A stretch of DNA of 15,204 bases from NCBI GenBank assembly GCA_021791235.1, contig JAJYXA010000568.1:1-15204 (forward strand), given 5' to 3'. The position numbers and the translations under genes are program-made. The notes beneath the pieces are model-generated. The model was not told the DNA's origin. It did no database searches and saw only the letters and a list, made by a program, of their open reading frames with translations. Shown here in pieces: positions 7,029 through 13,925 of this stretch; the first letter of the stretch is position 1; each line of letters starts with the position of its first letter. Source of the stretch: Pseudomonadota bacterium. GTDB taxonomy: Bacteria; Pseudomonadota; Gammaproteobacteria; Burkholderiales; Thiobacillaceae.

Positions 7029-8477
7029 ATGCTGAAAGACGCCAAGTTGTTTCGCCAGCAGTGCTACCTAGACGGCGCCTGGTGCGCTGCCGACGACGGC
7101 CGAAGCTTTCCCGTCACCGACCCGGCCAGCGGTCAGGTGCTGGGCTCGGTGCCGCTGATGGGTGCGGCCGAGACCCGGCGCGCCATCGAGGCGGCGCGCC
7201 TGGCGCAGCCCGCCTGGCGCGCCAGGACCGCGGGCGAGCGCGCGCGCATCCTGCGCCGCTGGTTCGAGCTGATGCTCGAACATCAGGAGGATCTGGCGCT
7301 GCTGATGACCCGCGAGCAGGGCAAGCCGCTGGCCGAGTCGCGCGGCGAGATCGCTTATGCCGCTTCCTTCATCGAGTGGTTCGCCGAGGAGGGCAAGCGC
7401 GTCTACGGCGACGTGATTCCGGCGGCCCAGGCCGACAAGCGCATCGTCGTGACCCGCGAACCGATCGGCGTCTGCGCCGCCATCACGCCGTGGAACTTCC
7501 CCTCGGCGATGATCACCCGCAAGGCCGGACCGGCGCTGGCCGCGGGCTGCGCCATGGTGGTCAAGCCGGCCGAGCAGACGCCGTTCTCGGCGCTGGCGCT
7601 GGCCGAGCTGGCCGAGCGCGCCGGCGTCCCGCGCGGCGTGTTCTCGGTGCTGACCGGCGACGCCCCGACGATCGGCGGCGAGATGACCGCCAACCCGACC
7701 GTGAGGAAGCTCACCTTCACCGGCTCCACCGAGGTCGGCATCAAGCTGATGGCGCAGTGCGCGCCGACGGTGAAGAAGCTGTCGCTGGAGCTGGGCGGCA
7801 ACGCCCCGTTCATCGTCTTCGACGACGCCGACCTGGACGCCGCGGTCGAGGGCGCGATCATGTCCAAGTACCGCAACGCCGGCCAGACCTGCGTCTGCGC
7901 CAACCGCCTGCTGGTGCAGGACGGCGTCTATGACGCCTTCGCCGAGAAGCTGGGCCGCGCCGTGGCCAAACTCAAGGTCGGCAGCGGCCTGGAGGCGGGT
8001 GTCACGCAAGGGCCGCTGATCGACGAGGCGGCGATCGCCAAGGTCGAGGAGCTGCTCGCCGACGCCACCTCCAAGGGCGCCCGCATCGTCTGCGGCGGCA
8101 AACGCCACGGGCTGGGCGGCACCTACTTCGAGCCGACCATCGTCGCCGACGTGACGCCGAAGATGCGCGTCGCCCGGGAGGAGATCTTCGGGCCGGTGGC
8201 GCCGCTGTACCGCTTCAAGACCGAGGCCGAGGCGATCGCGCTGGCCAACGACACCGAGTACGGCCTGGCCGCCTATTTCTACGCCGGCAACGTCGCCCGG
8301 GTCTGGCGCGTCTCCGAGGCGCTCGAATACGGCATCGTCGGCATCAACACCGGCATCATCTCGACCGAGGTGGCGCCCTTCGGCGGCATGAAGTCTTCCG
8401 GCATCGGCCGCGAGGGGTCGAAATACGGCATCGAGGAATTCCTCGAAATCAAATACCTGTGCATGGGCGGCATCTGA
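7029..8477 (+). CDS. gabD: Succinate-semialdehyde dehydrogenase (NADP+), GabD
   Basis: 482 residues, the length of E. coli GabD, with resemblance along the whole chain. The general base E254 (LSLELGGNAPF) and nucleophile C288 (NAGQTCVCANR) fall at the same numbers as in E. coli. NAD(P)-binding landmarks TPWNFP and FTGSTEVG are present, as is the C-terminal SSGIGREGSKYGIEEFLEIKY. The enzyme oxidises succinate semialdehyde to succinate, feeding the TCA cycle. The second cysteine two residues after C288 matches the redox-sensitive loop known in GabD. The ATG at 7029 is supported by AGAGGA at 7016-7021; longer upstream readings would overlap potI. It is the last oxidation step of GABA, putrescine or 4-guanidinobutyrate catabolism, matching the ureohydrolase and transporter upstream. 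Confidence 0.96.
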   Translation: MLKDAKLFRQQCYLDGAWCAADDGRSFPVTDPASGQVLGSVPLMGAAETRRAIEAARLAQPAWRARTAGERARILRRWFELMLEHQEDLALLMTREQGKPLAESRGEIAYAASFIEWFAEEGKRVYGDVIPAAQADKRIVVTREPIGVCAAITPWNFPSAMITRKAGPALAAGCAMVVKPAEQTPFSALALAELAERAGVPRGVFSVLTGDAPTIGGEMTANPTVRKLTFTGSTEVGIKLMAQCAPTVKKLSLELGGNAPFIVFDDADLDAAVEGAIMSKYRNAGQTCVCANRLLVQDGVYDAFAEKLGRAVAKLKVGSGLEAGVTQGPLIDEAAIAKVEELLADATSKGARIVCGGKRHGLGGTYFEPTIVADVTPKMRVAREEIFGPVAPLYRFKTEAEAIALANDTEYGLAAYFYAGNVARVWRVSEALEYGIVGINTGIISTEVAPFGGMKSSGIGREGSKYGIEEFLEIKYLCMGGI

Positions 8478-8494
8478 GCCCGGCGGAGAACCCC

Positions 8495-9820
8495 ATGAAC
8501 CCGAGCGATCTTTCGGCCTACTGGCTGCCCTTCACCTCGAACCGCTATTTCAAGCGGCATCCGAAAATGCTGGCCTCGGCCAAGGGCGCCTACTATCGCA
8601 CCGAAGACGGCCGGGAGCTGTTCGACTGCATCTCCGGCATGTGGTGCTGCCCGATCGGCCACGGCCACCCGAAGATCGCCGAGGCGATCAGGCGCCAGGC
8701 CGAGACCCTGGACTATTCGCCGGCCTTCCAGCTCGGCAATGCCGCCACCTTCCGCCTGGCCGAGCGCATCGCCGATCTGGCGCCGGCCGGACTGGACCGC
8801 GTGTTCTTCGGCAACTCCGGCTCGGAGGCGGTGGACACCGCGCTCAAGATCGCGCTCGCCTATCACCGGGTGCGCGGCGAAGCCGGACGCTTCCGCCTGA
8901 TCGGCCGCGAGCGCGCCTATCACGGCGTCGGCTTCGGCGGCATCTCGGTCGGCGGCATGGTGGCCAACCGCAGGGCCTACGCCGGCGCCATGCTGCCCGG
9001 GGTCGATCACCTGCCGCACACCTGGAATCCGGCGCAGATGGCCTTCTCGCGCGGTCAGCCGACCTGGGGCGCGCACCTCGCCGAGGATCTCGAGCGGCTG
9101 GTGGCGCTGCACGACGCCTCGACCATCGCCGCGGTCATCGTCGAGCCGGTGCAGGGCTCGACCGGCGTCCTGGTGCCGCCGCTGGGCTATCTCGAACGCC
9201 TGCGCGAGATCTGCACCCGGCACGGCATCCTCCTGATCTTCGACGAGGTGATCACCGGCTTCGGCCGGCTGGGCGCGAGTTTCGGCGCGCAGCGCCTGGG
9301 CGTCGTGCCCGACCTGATCACCTTCGCCAAGGGCGTGACCAACGGCACCATTCCGCTGGGCGGGGTCATCGTCCGGGGCGACATCTACGAGGCCTTCATG
9401 AGCGCGGAGGCGCCCGAATACGCGACCGAGCTGTTCCACGGCTACACCTACTCGGGGCATCCGATCGCCGCCGCCGCCGGGCTCGCCGCCCTCGATCTCT
9501 ACGAACAGGAGGGGCTGTTCCAGCGCGCCCGCGAACTGGAGCCGGTGCTGGAGGCGGCGGTGCATGAGCTGCGCGGCGAGCCCGGCGTGGCGGATGTGCG
9601 CAACTTCGGCCTGACCGCCGGGGTCGATCTCGAGCCCTTCCCCGGCCAGCCCGGCCTGCGCGCCTTCCGCGTGTTCGAGCACGGCTTCCAGAACGACCAG
9701 TTGTTCCGCGTCACCGGCGACACCATCGCCTTCGGGCCGCCGTTCATCTCGACTGCGGCCGAGCTCGGGCGGATGGCCGAGACGCTGCGCGCCGCGATCC
9801 GCGCGGTCAGGCCCGATTGA
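8495..9820 (+). CDS. Class III omega-amino acid (beta-alanine/GABA-like):pyruvate aminotransferase
   Basis: A 441-residue PLP-dependent fold-type I aminotransferase. The PLP lysine is K279 in ITFAKGVTNGTIPLGG, and the ring-nitrogen aspartate is D250 in IFDEVITGFGR. Phosphate-binding NSGSEAVDTALK and the AYHGVGFGG segment are also seen. The overall pattern (AYWLPFTSNRYF at the start, TLDYSPAFQLG, DHLPHTWNP, FHGYTYSGHP) is much closer to omega-amino acid:pyruvate aminotransferase of Pseudomonas than to GabT, which uses 2-oxoglutarate. It should move a terminal amino group from beta-alanine, GABA or a diamine to pyruvate, giving alanine and a semialdehyde. Coming 17 bases after gabD with a GGAG-type ribosome site, it probably makes the substrate for GabD. 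The stop at 9818-9820 lies inside a duplicated 11-mer. The amino donor is uncertain. Confidence 0.88.
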   Translation: MNPSDLSAYWLPFTSNRYFKRHPKMLASAKGAYYRTEDGRELFDCISGMWCCPIGHGHPKIAEAIRRQAETLDYSPAFQLGNAATFRLAERIADLAPAGLDRVFFGNSGSEAVDTALKIALAYHRVRGEAGRFRLIGRERAYHGVGFGGISVGGMVANRRAYAGAMLPGVDHLPHTWNPAQMAFSRGQPTWGAHLAEDLERLVALHDASTIAAVIVEPVQGSTGVLVPPLGYLERLREICTRHGILLIFDEVITGFGRLGASFGAQRLGVVPDLITFAKGVTNGTIPLGGVIVRGDIYEAFMSAEAPEYATELFHGYTYSGHPIAAAAGLAALDLYEQEGLFQRARELEPVLEAAVHELRGEPGVADVRNFGLTAGVDLEPFPGQPGLRAFRVFEHGFQNDQLFRVTGDTIAFGPPFISTAAELGRMAETLRAAIRAVRPD

Positions 9821-9840
9821 GCCGGACGTGATTGAGCCGG
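9815..9840 (+). repeat. Direct repeat of an 11-mer spanning the aminotransferase stop
   Basis: GATTGAGCCGG occurs at 9815-9825 and again at 9830-9840, a 15-base period. The first copy contains the TGA stop codon. It looks like a short local duplication at the gene end. Confidence 0.7.
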
Positions 9841-9857
9841 CCGGCGGGTCGCCGGCC
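9839..9857. terminator. GC hairpin between the catabolic operon and the miaB block
   Basis: GGCCGGCG (9839-9846), loop GGT, CGCCGGCC (9850-9857): a perfect 8-bp stem. No T-run follows (CCCGCTTGC), so as an intrinsic terminator it is weak. It also covers the place where a -35 box for the next promoter would lie. Confidence 0.4.
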
Positions 9858-9863
9858 CCCGCT

Positions 9864-9872
9864 TGCTATAAT
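9864..9872 (+). promoter_or_regulatory. Extended -10 promoter driving the miaB block
   Basis: TGCTATAAT is a perfect extended -10 (TG, one base, consensus TATAAT at 9867-9872). No recognisable -35 lies 16-18 bases upstream, which extended -10 promoters can do without. The expected start of transcription, about 7 bases after the box, is at or next to the ATG at 9879. This suggests a leaderless or nearly leaderless transcript. Confidence 0.65.
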
Positions 9873-9878
9873 GGCGGC

Positions 9879-10211
9879 ATGAAACTTCTGATGTCCGTCC
9901 TGCTCGGCGCCGTTCTGTGCACCGCGACGCCGGCCGCCGATGCCCAGCAGGCGCCGGCGGCCATGGGCGTGTTCCGCACCATCCCCGCCGCGGCGCAGCG
10001 GGGCGAAATGCAGCCGCCCTGGCAGGGGCAGACCCGGATCGACGGCACCGAGCTGCGCTTCGCGCCCGGCGTCCAGATCCGCGACCAGAACAACCGCATC
10101 ATCCTCTCGGACAGCATACGCCGGCCGCTGCTGGTGAAATACCTGATCGATCCCGACGGCCAGATCATCCGCGTCTGGGTGCTGACGGCAGAAGAAGCCG
10201 CCGCTCCCTGA
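9879..10211 (+). CDS. Small secreted protein of unknown function preceding miaB
   Basis: 110 residues. I do not recognise a named family. It opens with a Sec signal peptide (MKLLMSVLLGAVLCTATPAADA, likely cut before QQAP at about residue 22/23). There is a cysteine at position 14, but its context (AVLC) is a poor lipobox. The mature part has a proline- and alanine-rich lead, then a compact region of about 50 residues (IDGTELRFAPGVQIRDQNN; then ILSDSI, LLVKYLID, GQIIRVWVLT) that looks like a small beta-sheet domain. An acidic/alanine tail ends it. The GTG at 9828 in the same frame is rejected because ATG 9879 begins the signal peptide and coincides with the predicted transcript start. The stop TGA directly abuts the miaB ATG, so translation is probably coupled. 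Presumably periplasmic; role unknown. Confidence 0.8.
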   Translation: MKLLMSVLLGAVLCTATPAADAQQAPAAMGVFRTIPAAAQRGEMQPPWQGQTRIDGTELRFAPGVQIRDQNNRIILSDSIRRPLLVKYLIDPDGQIIRVWVLTAEEAAAP

Positions 10212-11549
10212 ATGGCGAAGAAACTCTATATCCGCAGCTTCGGCTGCCAGATGAACGACTACGATTCGGAGAAGATGGCCGACGTGCTCCATGCCGCCTA
10301 CGGCACGGAGGCCACCGACAGTCCGGACGACGCCGACATCATCCTGTTCAATACCTGCTCGGTGCGCGAGAACGCCCAGGAGCGCGTCTTCCATCACCTG
10401 GGCCGGCTGCGGCAACTGAAGGAGGGCCGGCCCGATCTGGTGATCGGCGTCGGCGGTTGCGTCGCGAGCCAGGAGGGGGAGACGATCGTCAGGCGCGCAC
10501 CCTACGTCGATGTCGTGTTCGGACCGCAGACCCTGCATCGCCTGCCGCAGCTGATCGAAGATCGCCGTTCCAGCGGTCTGCCCCAGATCGACATCTCGTT
10601 TCCCTCGATCGAGAAGTTCGACCATCTGCCGCACGCCCGGGTCGAGGGCGGCGCGGCCTTCGTCTCGATCATGGAGGGCTGCTCCAAGTTCTGCAGCTTC
10701 TGCATCGTCCCCTATACCCGCGGCGAGGAGGTCTCGCGGCCGATCGAGGACGTGCTGACCGAGGTGGCCGGCCTGGCGGCGCAGGGCATCAAGGAAGTCA
10801 CCCTGCTCGGGCAGAACGTCAATGCCTACCGCGGCCGGCTCGCAGACGCCGAGGTCGACCTCGCCTTCCTGATCGAGACCCTGGCCGAGATGCCCGGCAT
10901 CCTGCGCATCCGGTTCACCACCTCGCATCCGCGCGAGATGACCGCCCGCCTGATCGAGGTCTATGGCCGCGTGCCCAAGCTGGTCTCGCATCTGCACCTG
11001 CCGGTGCAGTCGGGTTCCGACCGCGTGCTCGCCGCGATGAAGCGCGGCTACACCGTGCTCGAATACAAGAGCATCGTCAGGAGGCTGCGCGCGGTGCGGC
11101 CGGGACTGTCGCTGTCTTCCGACTTCATCGTCGGCTTCCCCGGCGAGAGCGACGCCGACTTCGAGGCGACCCTGGAGCTGGTGGACGAGTTGGGCTTTTC
11201 CGATTCCTACAGCTTCGTCTATAGCCCGCGCCCGGGCACGCCTGCGGCGGCATTGGCCGACGATACGTCCCGGGAGGTCAAGGAAGAACGCCTCGCGCGC
11301 CTGCAGCAGAAGATCGAGGCCCAGGACTTGGCCGCCAGGAAGCGCATGGCCGGCGGGGTCGAGCGCGTGCTGGTCGAGGGGCCCGCCCGAAAGAACCCGA
11401 CGGATCTCGCCGGGCGCACCGGCTGCAACCGGGTGGTCAATTTCGCCGGTCCGGCGCGGCTGATCGGCGGCTACGCCGAGGTCGAGATCACCGCCGCGAT
11501 GGCGCACACGCTGCGCGGCGAATGGCTGGAAGCCCGGGAGGACGCATGA
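10212..11549 (+). CDS. miaB: tRNA-2-methylthio-N6-dimethylallyladenosine synthase MiaB
   Basis: A 445-residue radical-SAM methylthiotransferase that adds the 2-methylthio group to i6A37 of tRNAs reading codons starting with U. The N-terminal MTTase domain holds the auxiliary iron-sulfur cluster cysteines C12 (SFGCQMN), C49 ([10 protein letters not shown]) and C83 (GGCVASQEG). The radical SAM motif [16 protein letters not shown] places C157, C161 and C164 exactly as in E. coli MiaB. The C-terminal TRAM domain (about 375-441) binds t[13 protein letters not shown] and the spacing favour MiaB over RimO or MtaB. The ATG follows the upstream stop with no gap. The 3' end overlaps phoH by ATGA (11546-11549), a sign of coupling. 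It is part of the conserved miaB-ybeZYX-lnt block. Confidence 0.97.
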   Translation: MAKKLYIRSFGCQMNDYDSEKMADVLHAAYGTEATDSPDDADIILFNTCSVRENAQERVFHHLGRLRQLKEGRPDLVIGVGGCVASQEGETIVRRAPYVDVVFGPQTLHRLPQLIEDRRSSGLPQIDISFPSIEKFDHLPHARVEGGAAFVSIMEGCSKFCSFCIVPYTRGEEVSRPIEDVLTEVAGLAAQGIKEVTLLGQNVNAYRGRLADAEVDLAFLIETLAEMPGILRIRFTTSHPREMTARLIEVYGRVPKLVSHLHLPVQSGSDRVLAAMKRGYTVLEYKSIVRRLRAVRPGLSLSSDFIVGFPGESDADFEATLELVDELGFSDSYSFVYSPRPGTPAAALADDTSREVKEERLARLQQKIEAQDLAARKRMAGGVERVLVEGPARKNPTDLAGRTGCNRVVNFAGPARLIGGYAEVEITAAMAHTLRGEWLEAREDA

Positions 11550-12484
11550 AGATCAGGCCGCTCGACGTGGTGCTCGACCCGGCGGACAACGCCCGCCTGG
11601 CGAATCTCTGCGGCGCGCTCGACGAGAACCTGCGCCAGATCGAGACCGCCTACGACGTGGTGGTCGGCCGGCGCGGCGAACGCTTCCGGGTCAGCGGCGC
11701 CGCCGCGCAAGCGGCGGCCGCCGCGCTGCGCCATTTCTACGAACTGGCCCAGGCGCCGCTGACCATCGACGAGGTGCAGCTCGGCCTGGTCGAACTCGCC
11801 AATCGCAGCCAGCCGGCCCAGCCGGCGCCGGGACTGCTCACCCGCAAGGCCGACCTGCACGGCCGCACGCCGCGCCAGACGCAGTACCTGCGCCAGATCC
11901 AGGAGCACGACATCACGCTGGGCATCGGCCCGGCCGGCACCGGCAAGACCTATCTCGCGGTGGCCAGCGCGGTGGACGCCTTTGAGCGCGACCTGGTCAG
12001 CCGCATCGTCCTGACCCGGCCGGCGGTGGAGGCGGGCGAGCGCCTGGGCTTTCTGCCCGGCGACCTGTCGCAGAAGGTCGATCCCTATCTGCGCCCGCTC
12101 TACGACGCGCTCTACGACCTGATGGGCTTCGACAAGGTGGGCAAGATGTTCGAGCGCCAGGCGATCGAGGTGGCGCCGCTCGCCTACATGCGCGGGCGCA
12201 CGCTGAACCACGCCTTCATCATCCTCGACGAGGCGCAGAACACCACGCCCGAGCAGATGAAGATGTTCCTGACGCGCATCGGCATCGGCGCCAAGGCGGT
12301 GATCACCGGCGACGTCACCCAGATCGACCTCGCCCGCGGCCAGAGGAGCGGCCTGATCGAGGCGCGCGAGATCCTGAAGGAAGTGCGCGGCATCGCCTTC
12401 ACCGATTTTCTCGCCGAGGACGTGGTGCGTCACCCGCTGGTCGCGCGCATCGTCGCCGCCTACGAGAAGCATGAGCAGAAGTGA
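11546..12484 (+). CDS. ybeZ: PhoH-family ATPase YbeZ
   Basis: A 312-residue PhoH-like P-loop ATPase. Walker A is GPAGTGKT (128-135) and Walker B is [14 protein letters not shown] (from 224). [10 protein letters not shown] and the [21 protein letters not shown] segment are family-specific. The N-terminal 100 residues contain the KH-like RNA-binding region expected of the ybeZ branch. It works with YbeY and is thought to act in RNA metabolism and ribosome maturation; the exact activity is still poorly defined in the family. The ATG at 11546 overlaps the miaB stop by four bases. The end overlaps by 14 bases an ATG (12471) that opens the frame leading into ybeY. Confidence 0.95.
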   Translation: MKIRPLDVVLDPADNARLANLCGALDENLRQIETAYDVVVGRRGERFRVSGAAAQAAAAALRHFYELAQAPLTIDEVQLGLVELANRSQPAQPAPGLLTRKADLHGRTPRQTQYLRQIQEHDITLGIGPAGTGKTYLAVASAVDAFERDLVSRIVLTRPAVEAGERLGFLPGDLSQKVDPYLRPLYDALYDLMGFDKVGKMFERQAIEVAPLAYMRGRTLNHAFIILDEAQNTTPEQMKMFLTRIGIGAKAVITGDVTQIDLARGQRSGLIEAREILKEVRGIAFTDFLAEDVVRHPLVARIVAAYEKHEQK

Positions 12485-13064
12485 GCCGAAGCCGCGGGCT
12501 GGGCTGGCCCCGCCGCCGGGCCGCCGCGCGAAGGGCCGCCCCGAGCGCGGCGCAGCGTCAGACATGGAGTCCCGCAGGGACGAACCCCCGTCACCCCCGC
12601 CCTCGGGGCGGGGGCCGGGGGGGGGGCTCTCATTGACCGTGCAATACGCCTGCAACGATGCCGGGCTACCCTCTCGGGCACAGCTGCGCCGCTGGGTACG
12701 CGCGGCGCAGGAGAGCGACGCGATGGTGACGATACGCTTCGTCGATGTCGACGAGGGACGGCGGCTCAACCGCGATTACCGCGGCAAGGACACCGCCACC
12801 AACGTGCTCTCCTTCCCCTATGCGCCGCCGCCGGAAATGGCCGGGGATCTGGTGCTCTGCCCGACGGTGGCGCTGGCCGAGGCAAGCGCCCAGGGCAAGA
12901 CCGGGCAGGCCCACTTCGCCCATCTGGTGGTGCATGGTATGCTCCATCTACAAGGCTATGACCATGAAACCGACGCCGATGCAGCGTCGATGGAAGAGCA
13001 GGAACGCGGGATACTCGCCCGCCTCGGCTACCCCGATCCCTACTCCGTCGCGGATGCTGCGTGA
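12471..13064 (+). CDS. ybeY: Endoribonuclease YbeY, with an unusual 54-residue N-terminal extension if started at the ATG
   Basis: The catalytic part is clear: [35 protein letters not shown] and the zinc motif [11 protein letters not shown] (H155, H159, H165 counted from 12471). YbeY is a metal-dependent endoribonuclease needed for 16S rRNA 3'-end maturation and late 70S quality control. Usual length is about 150 residues; from ATG 12471 it is 197. Residues 1-54 are low-complexity (Pro, Gly, Arg, Ala) and encoded by a GC-rich hairpin element. True translation may instead start at TTG 12633 (143 residues, six bases after a G-run that could serve as a ribosome site) or GTG 12639. I give 12471 because it is the only ATG upstream of the conserved part with the operon-typical overlap with ybeZ; another in-frame ATG at 12564 lies within the element. 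The start is uncertain, the identity is not. Confidence 0.9.
   Translation: MSRSEPKPRAGLAPPPGRRAKGRPERGAASDMESRRDEPPSPPPSGRGPGGGLSLTVQYACNDAGLPSRAQLRRWVRAAQESDAMVTIRFVDVDEGRRLNRDYRGKDTATNVLSFPYAPPPEMAGDLVLCPTVALAEASAQGKTGQAHFAHLVVHGMLHLQGYDHETDADAASMEEQERGILARLGYPDPYSVADAA
12486..12626. repeat. GC-rich hairpin element (REP/BIME-like) inserted at the ybeZ-ybeY junction
   Basis: About 140 bases unlike coding sequence. They contain three successive inverted repeats: CGCCGCGC (12522-12529) with GCGCGGCG (12545-12552); GTCCC (12569-12573) with GGGAC (12577-12581); and CCCCCGCCC (12594-12602) with GGGCGGGGG (12606-12614). The element ends in a run of ten G (12617-12626). This resembles the dispersed GC-rich palindromic elements found between genes in many betaproteobacteria. 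No second copy exists in this window, so repeat status is inferred. The borders are approximate. Confidence 0.5.
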
Positions 13065-13088
13065 CCGCCGCTGATCAAACCTGACCCT

Positions 13089-13925
13089 ATGGAAGCTCCC
13101 AGTCGTCCCACCCTGTTCGAGCGGCTCTCTGCCCTGCTGACGCGCGCGCCGGAAGACCGCGAGCAACTGCTCGAACTGCTGCACACCGCTTTCGAACGCA
13201 ACCTGCTCGATGCCGACGCGCTGTCGATCATCGAGGGCGCGCTCTCGGTGTCCGACATCCAGGTGCGCGAGATCATGGTGCCGCGCGCCCAGATGGACGT
13301 CGTCGACATCGCGGACACGCCGGAGAAGATCACCGAGTTCGCCATCGAGGCGGCGCACTCGCGCTTTCCGGTGATCGGCGAGAACCGCGACGACGTGATC
13401 GGCATATTGCTCGCCAAGGATCTGCTGCGCTATTTCGCCGGCAAGGAATTCGACCTGCGCGACACCCTGAGGCCGGCGGTGTTCATTCCGGAGTCGAAGC
13501 GGCTCAACGTCCTGCTGCGCGAGTTCCGCGTCTCGCGCAACCACATGGCGATCGTGGTGGACGAATACGGCGGCGTCGCCGGCCTGGTGACCATCGAGGA
13601 CGTGCTCGAGCAGATCGTCGGCGACATCGAGGACGAGTACGACTTCGACGAGGCCGCCGACAACATCGTGCTCGACAACTCCGGCCGCTATCGGGTCAAG
13701 GCCGCCACCGAGATCGCCGATTTCAACGCCGCCTTCGGCACGGATTTCTCGGACGAAGAGCTGGACACCCTGGGCGGTCTGGTCATCCGGCAGTTGGGCC
13801 GCCTGCCCAAGCGCGGCGAGACGCTGCAGTTGGGCGGCCTGCGCATCCAGGTGCTGCGCGCCGACAGCCGGCGCGTGCATACGCTGCTGGTCGATCCGCA
13901 GCGCGCCATCGCGCTTGATGAGTAG
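13089..13925 (+). CDS. corC: CorC/YbeX-type protein with two CBS domains and CorC_HlyC domain
   Basis: A 278-residue soluble protein. An N-terminal helical part leads to the family signature REIMVPR (60-66). Two CBS domains follow (about 67-120 and 130-185, the second with HMAIVVDEYGGVAGLVTIED), then a C-terminal CorC_HlyC domain (about 197-275, including LGGLVIRQLGRLPKRGE). No membrane segments are present, separating it from the larger CNNM/YfjD-type proteins. It was named for cobalt/magnesium efflux in Salmonella; the ybeX member of this operon is also tied to ribosome and RNA homeostasis. It starts 24 bases after ybeY with no strong ribosome site. Its last codons overlap the lnt start (ATG 13918) by 8 bases, suggesting coupling. 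Confidence 0.94.
   Translation: MEAPSRPTLFERLSALLTRAPEDREQLLELLHTAFERNLLDADALSIIEGALSVSDIQVREIMVPRAQMDVVDIADTPEKITEFAIEAAHSRFPVIGENRDDVIGILLAKDLLRYFAGKEFDLRDTLRPAVFIPESKRLNVLLREFRVSRNHMAIVVDEYGGVAGLVTIEDVLEQIVGDIEDEYDFDEAADNIVLDNSGRYRVKAATEIADFNAAFGTDFSDEELDTLGGLVIRQLGRLPKRGETLQLGGLRIQVLRADSRRVHTLLVDPQRAIALDE

Noticed and set aside
5129..7045. 638-codon open frame on the - strand opposite the permease genes, and similar long - strand frames elsewhere (e.g. 9807-11507, 14041-15162)
   Set aside because: They mirror well-identified + strand genes in GC-rich codon-biased DNA, have His/Arg/Gln/Gly-rich low-quality translations and show no domain.
9828..9878. GTG 9828 as start of the small protein before miaB
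   Set aside because: It would place non-hydrophobic residues before the signal peptide and would start upstream of the predicted promoter box.
12486..12626. The GC-rich junction element as an intrinsic terminator between ybeZ and ybeY
   Set aside because: The strongest stem is followed by G residues rather than a T-run, and an open frame continues through it into ybeY. Some attenuation cannot be excluded.
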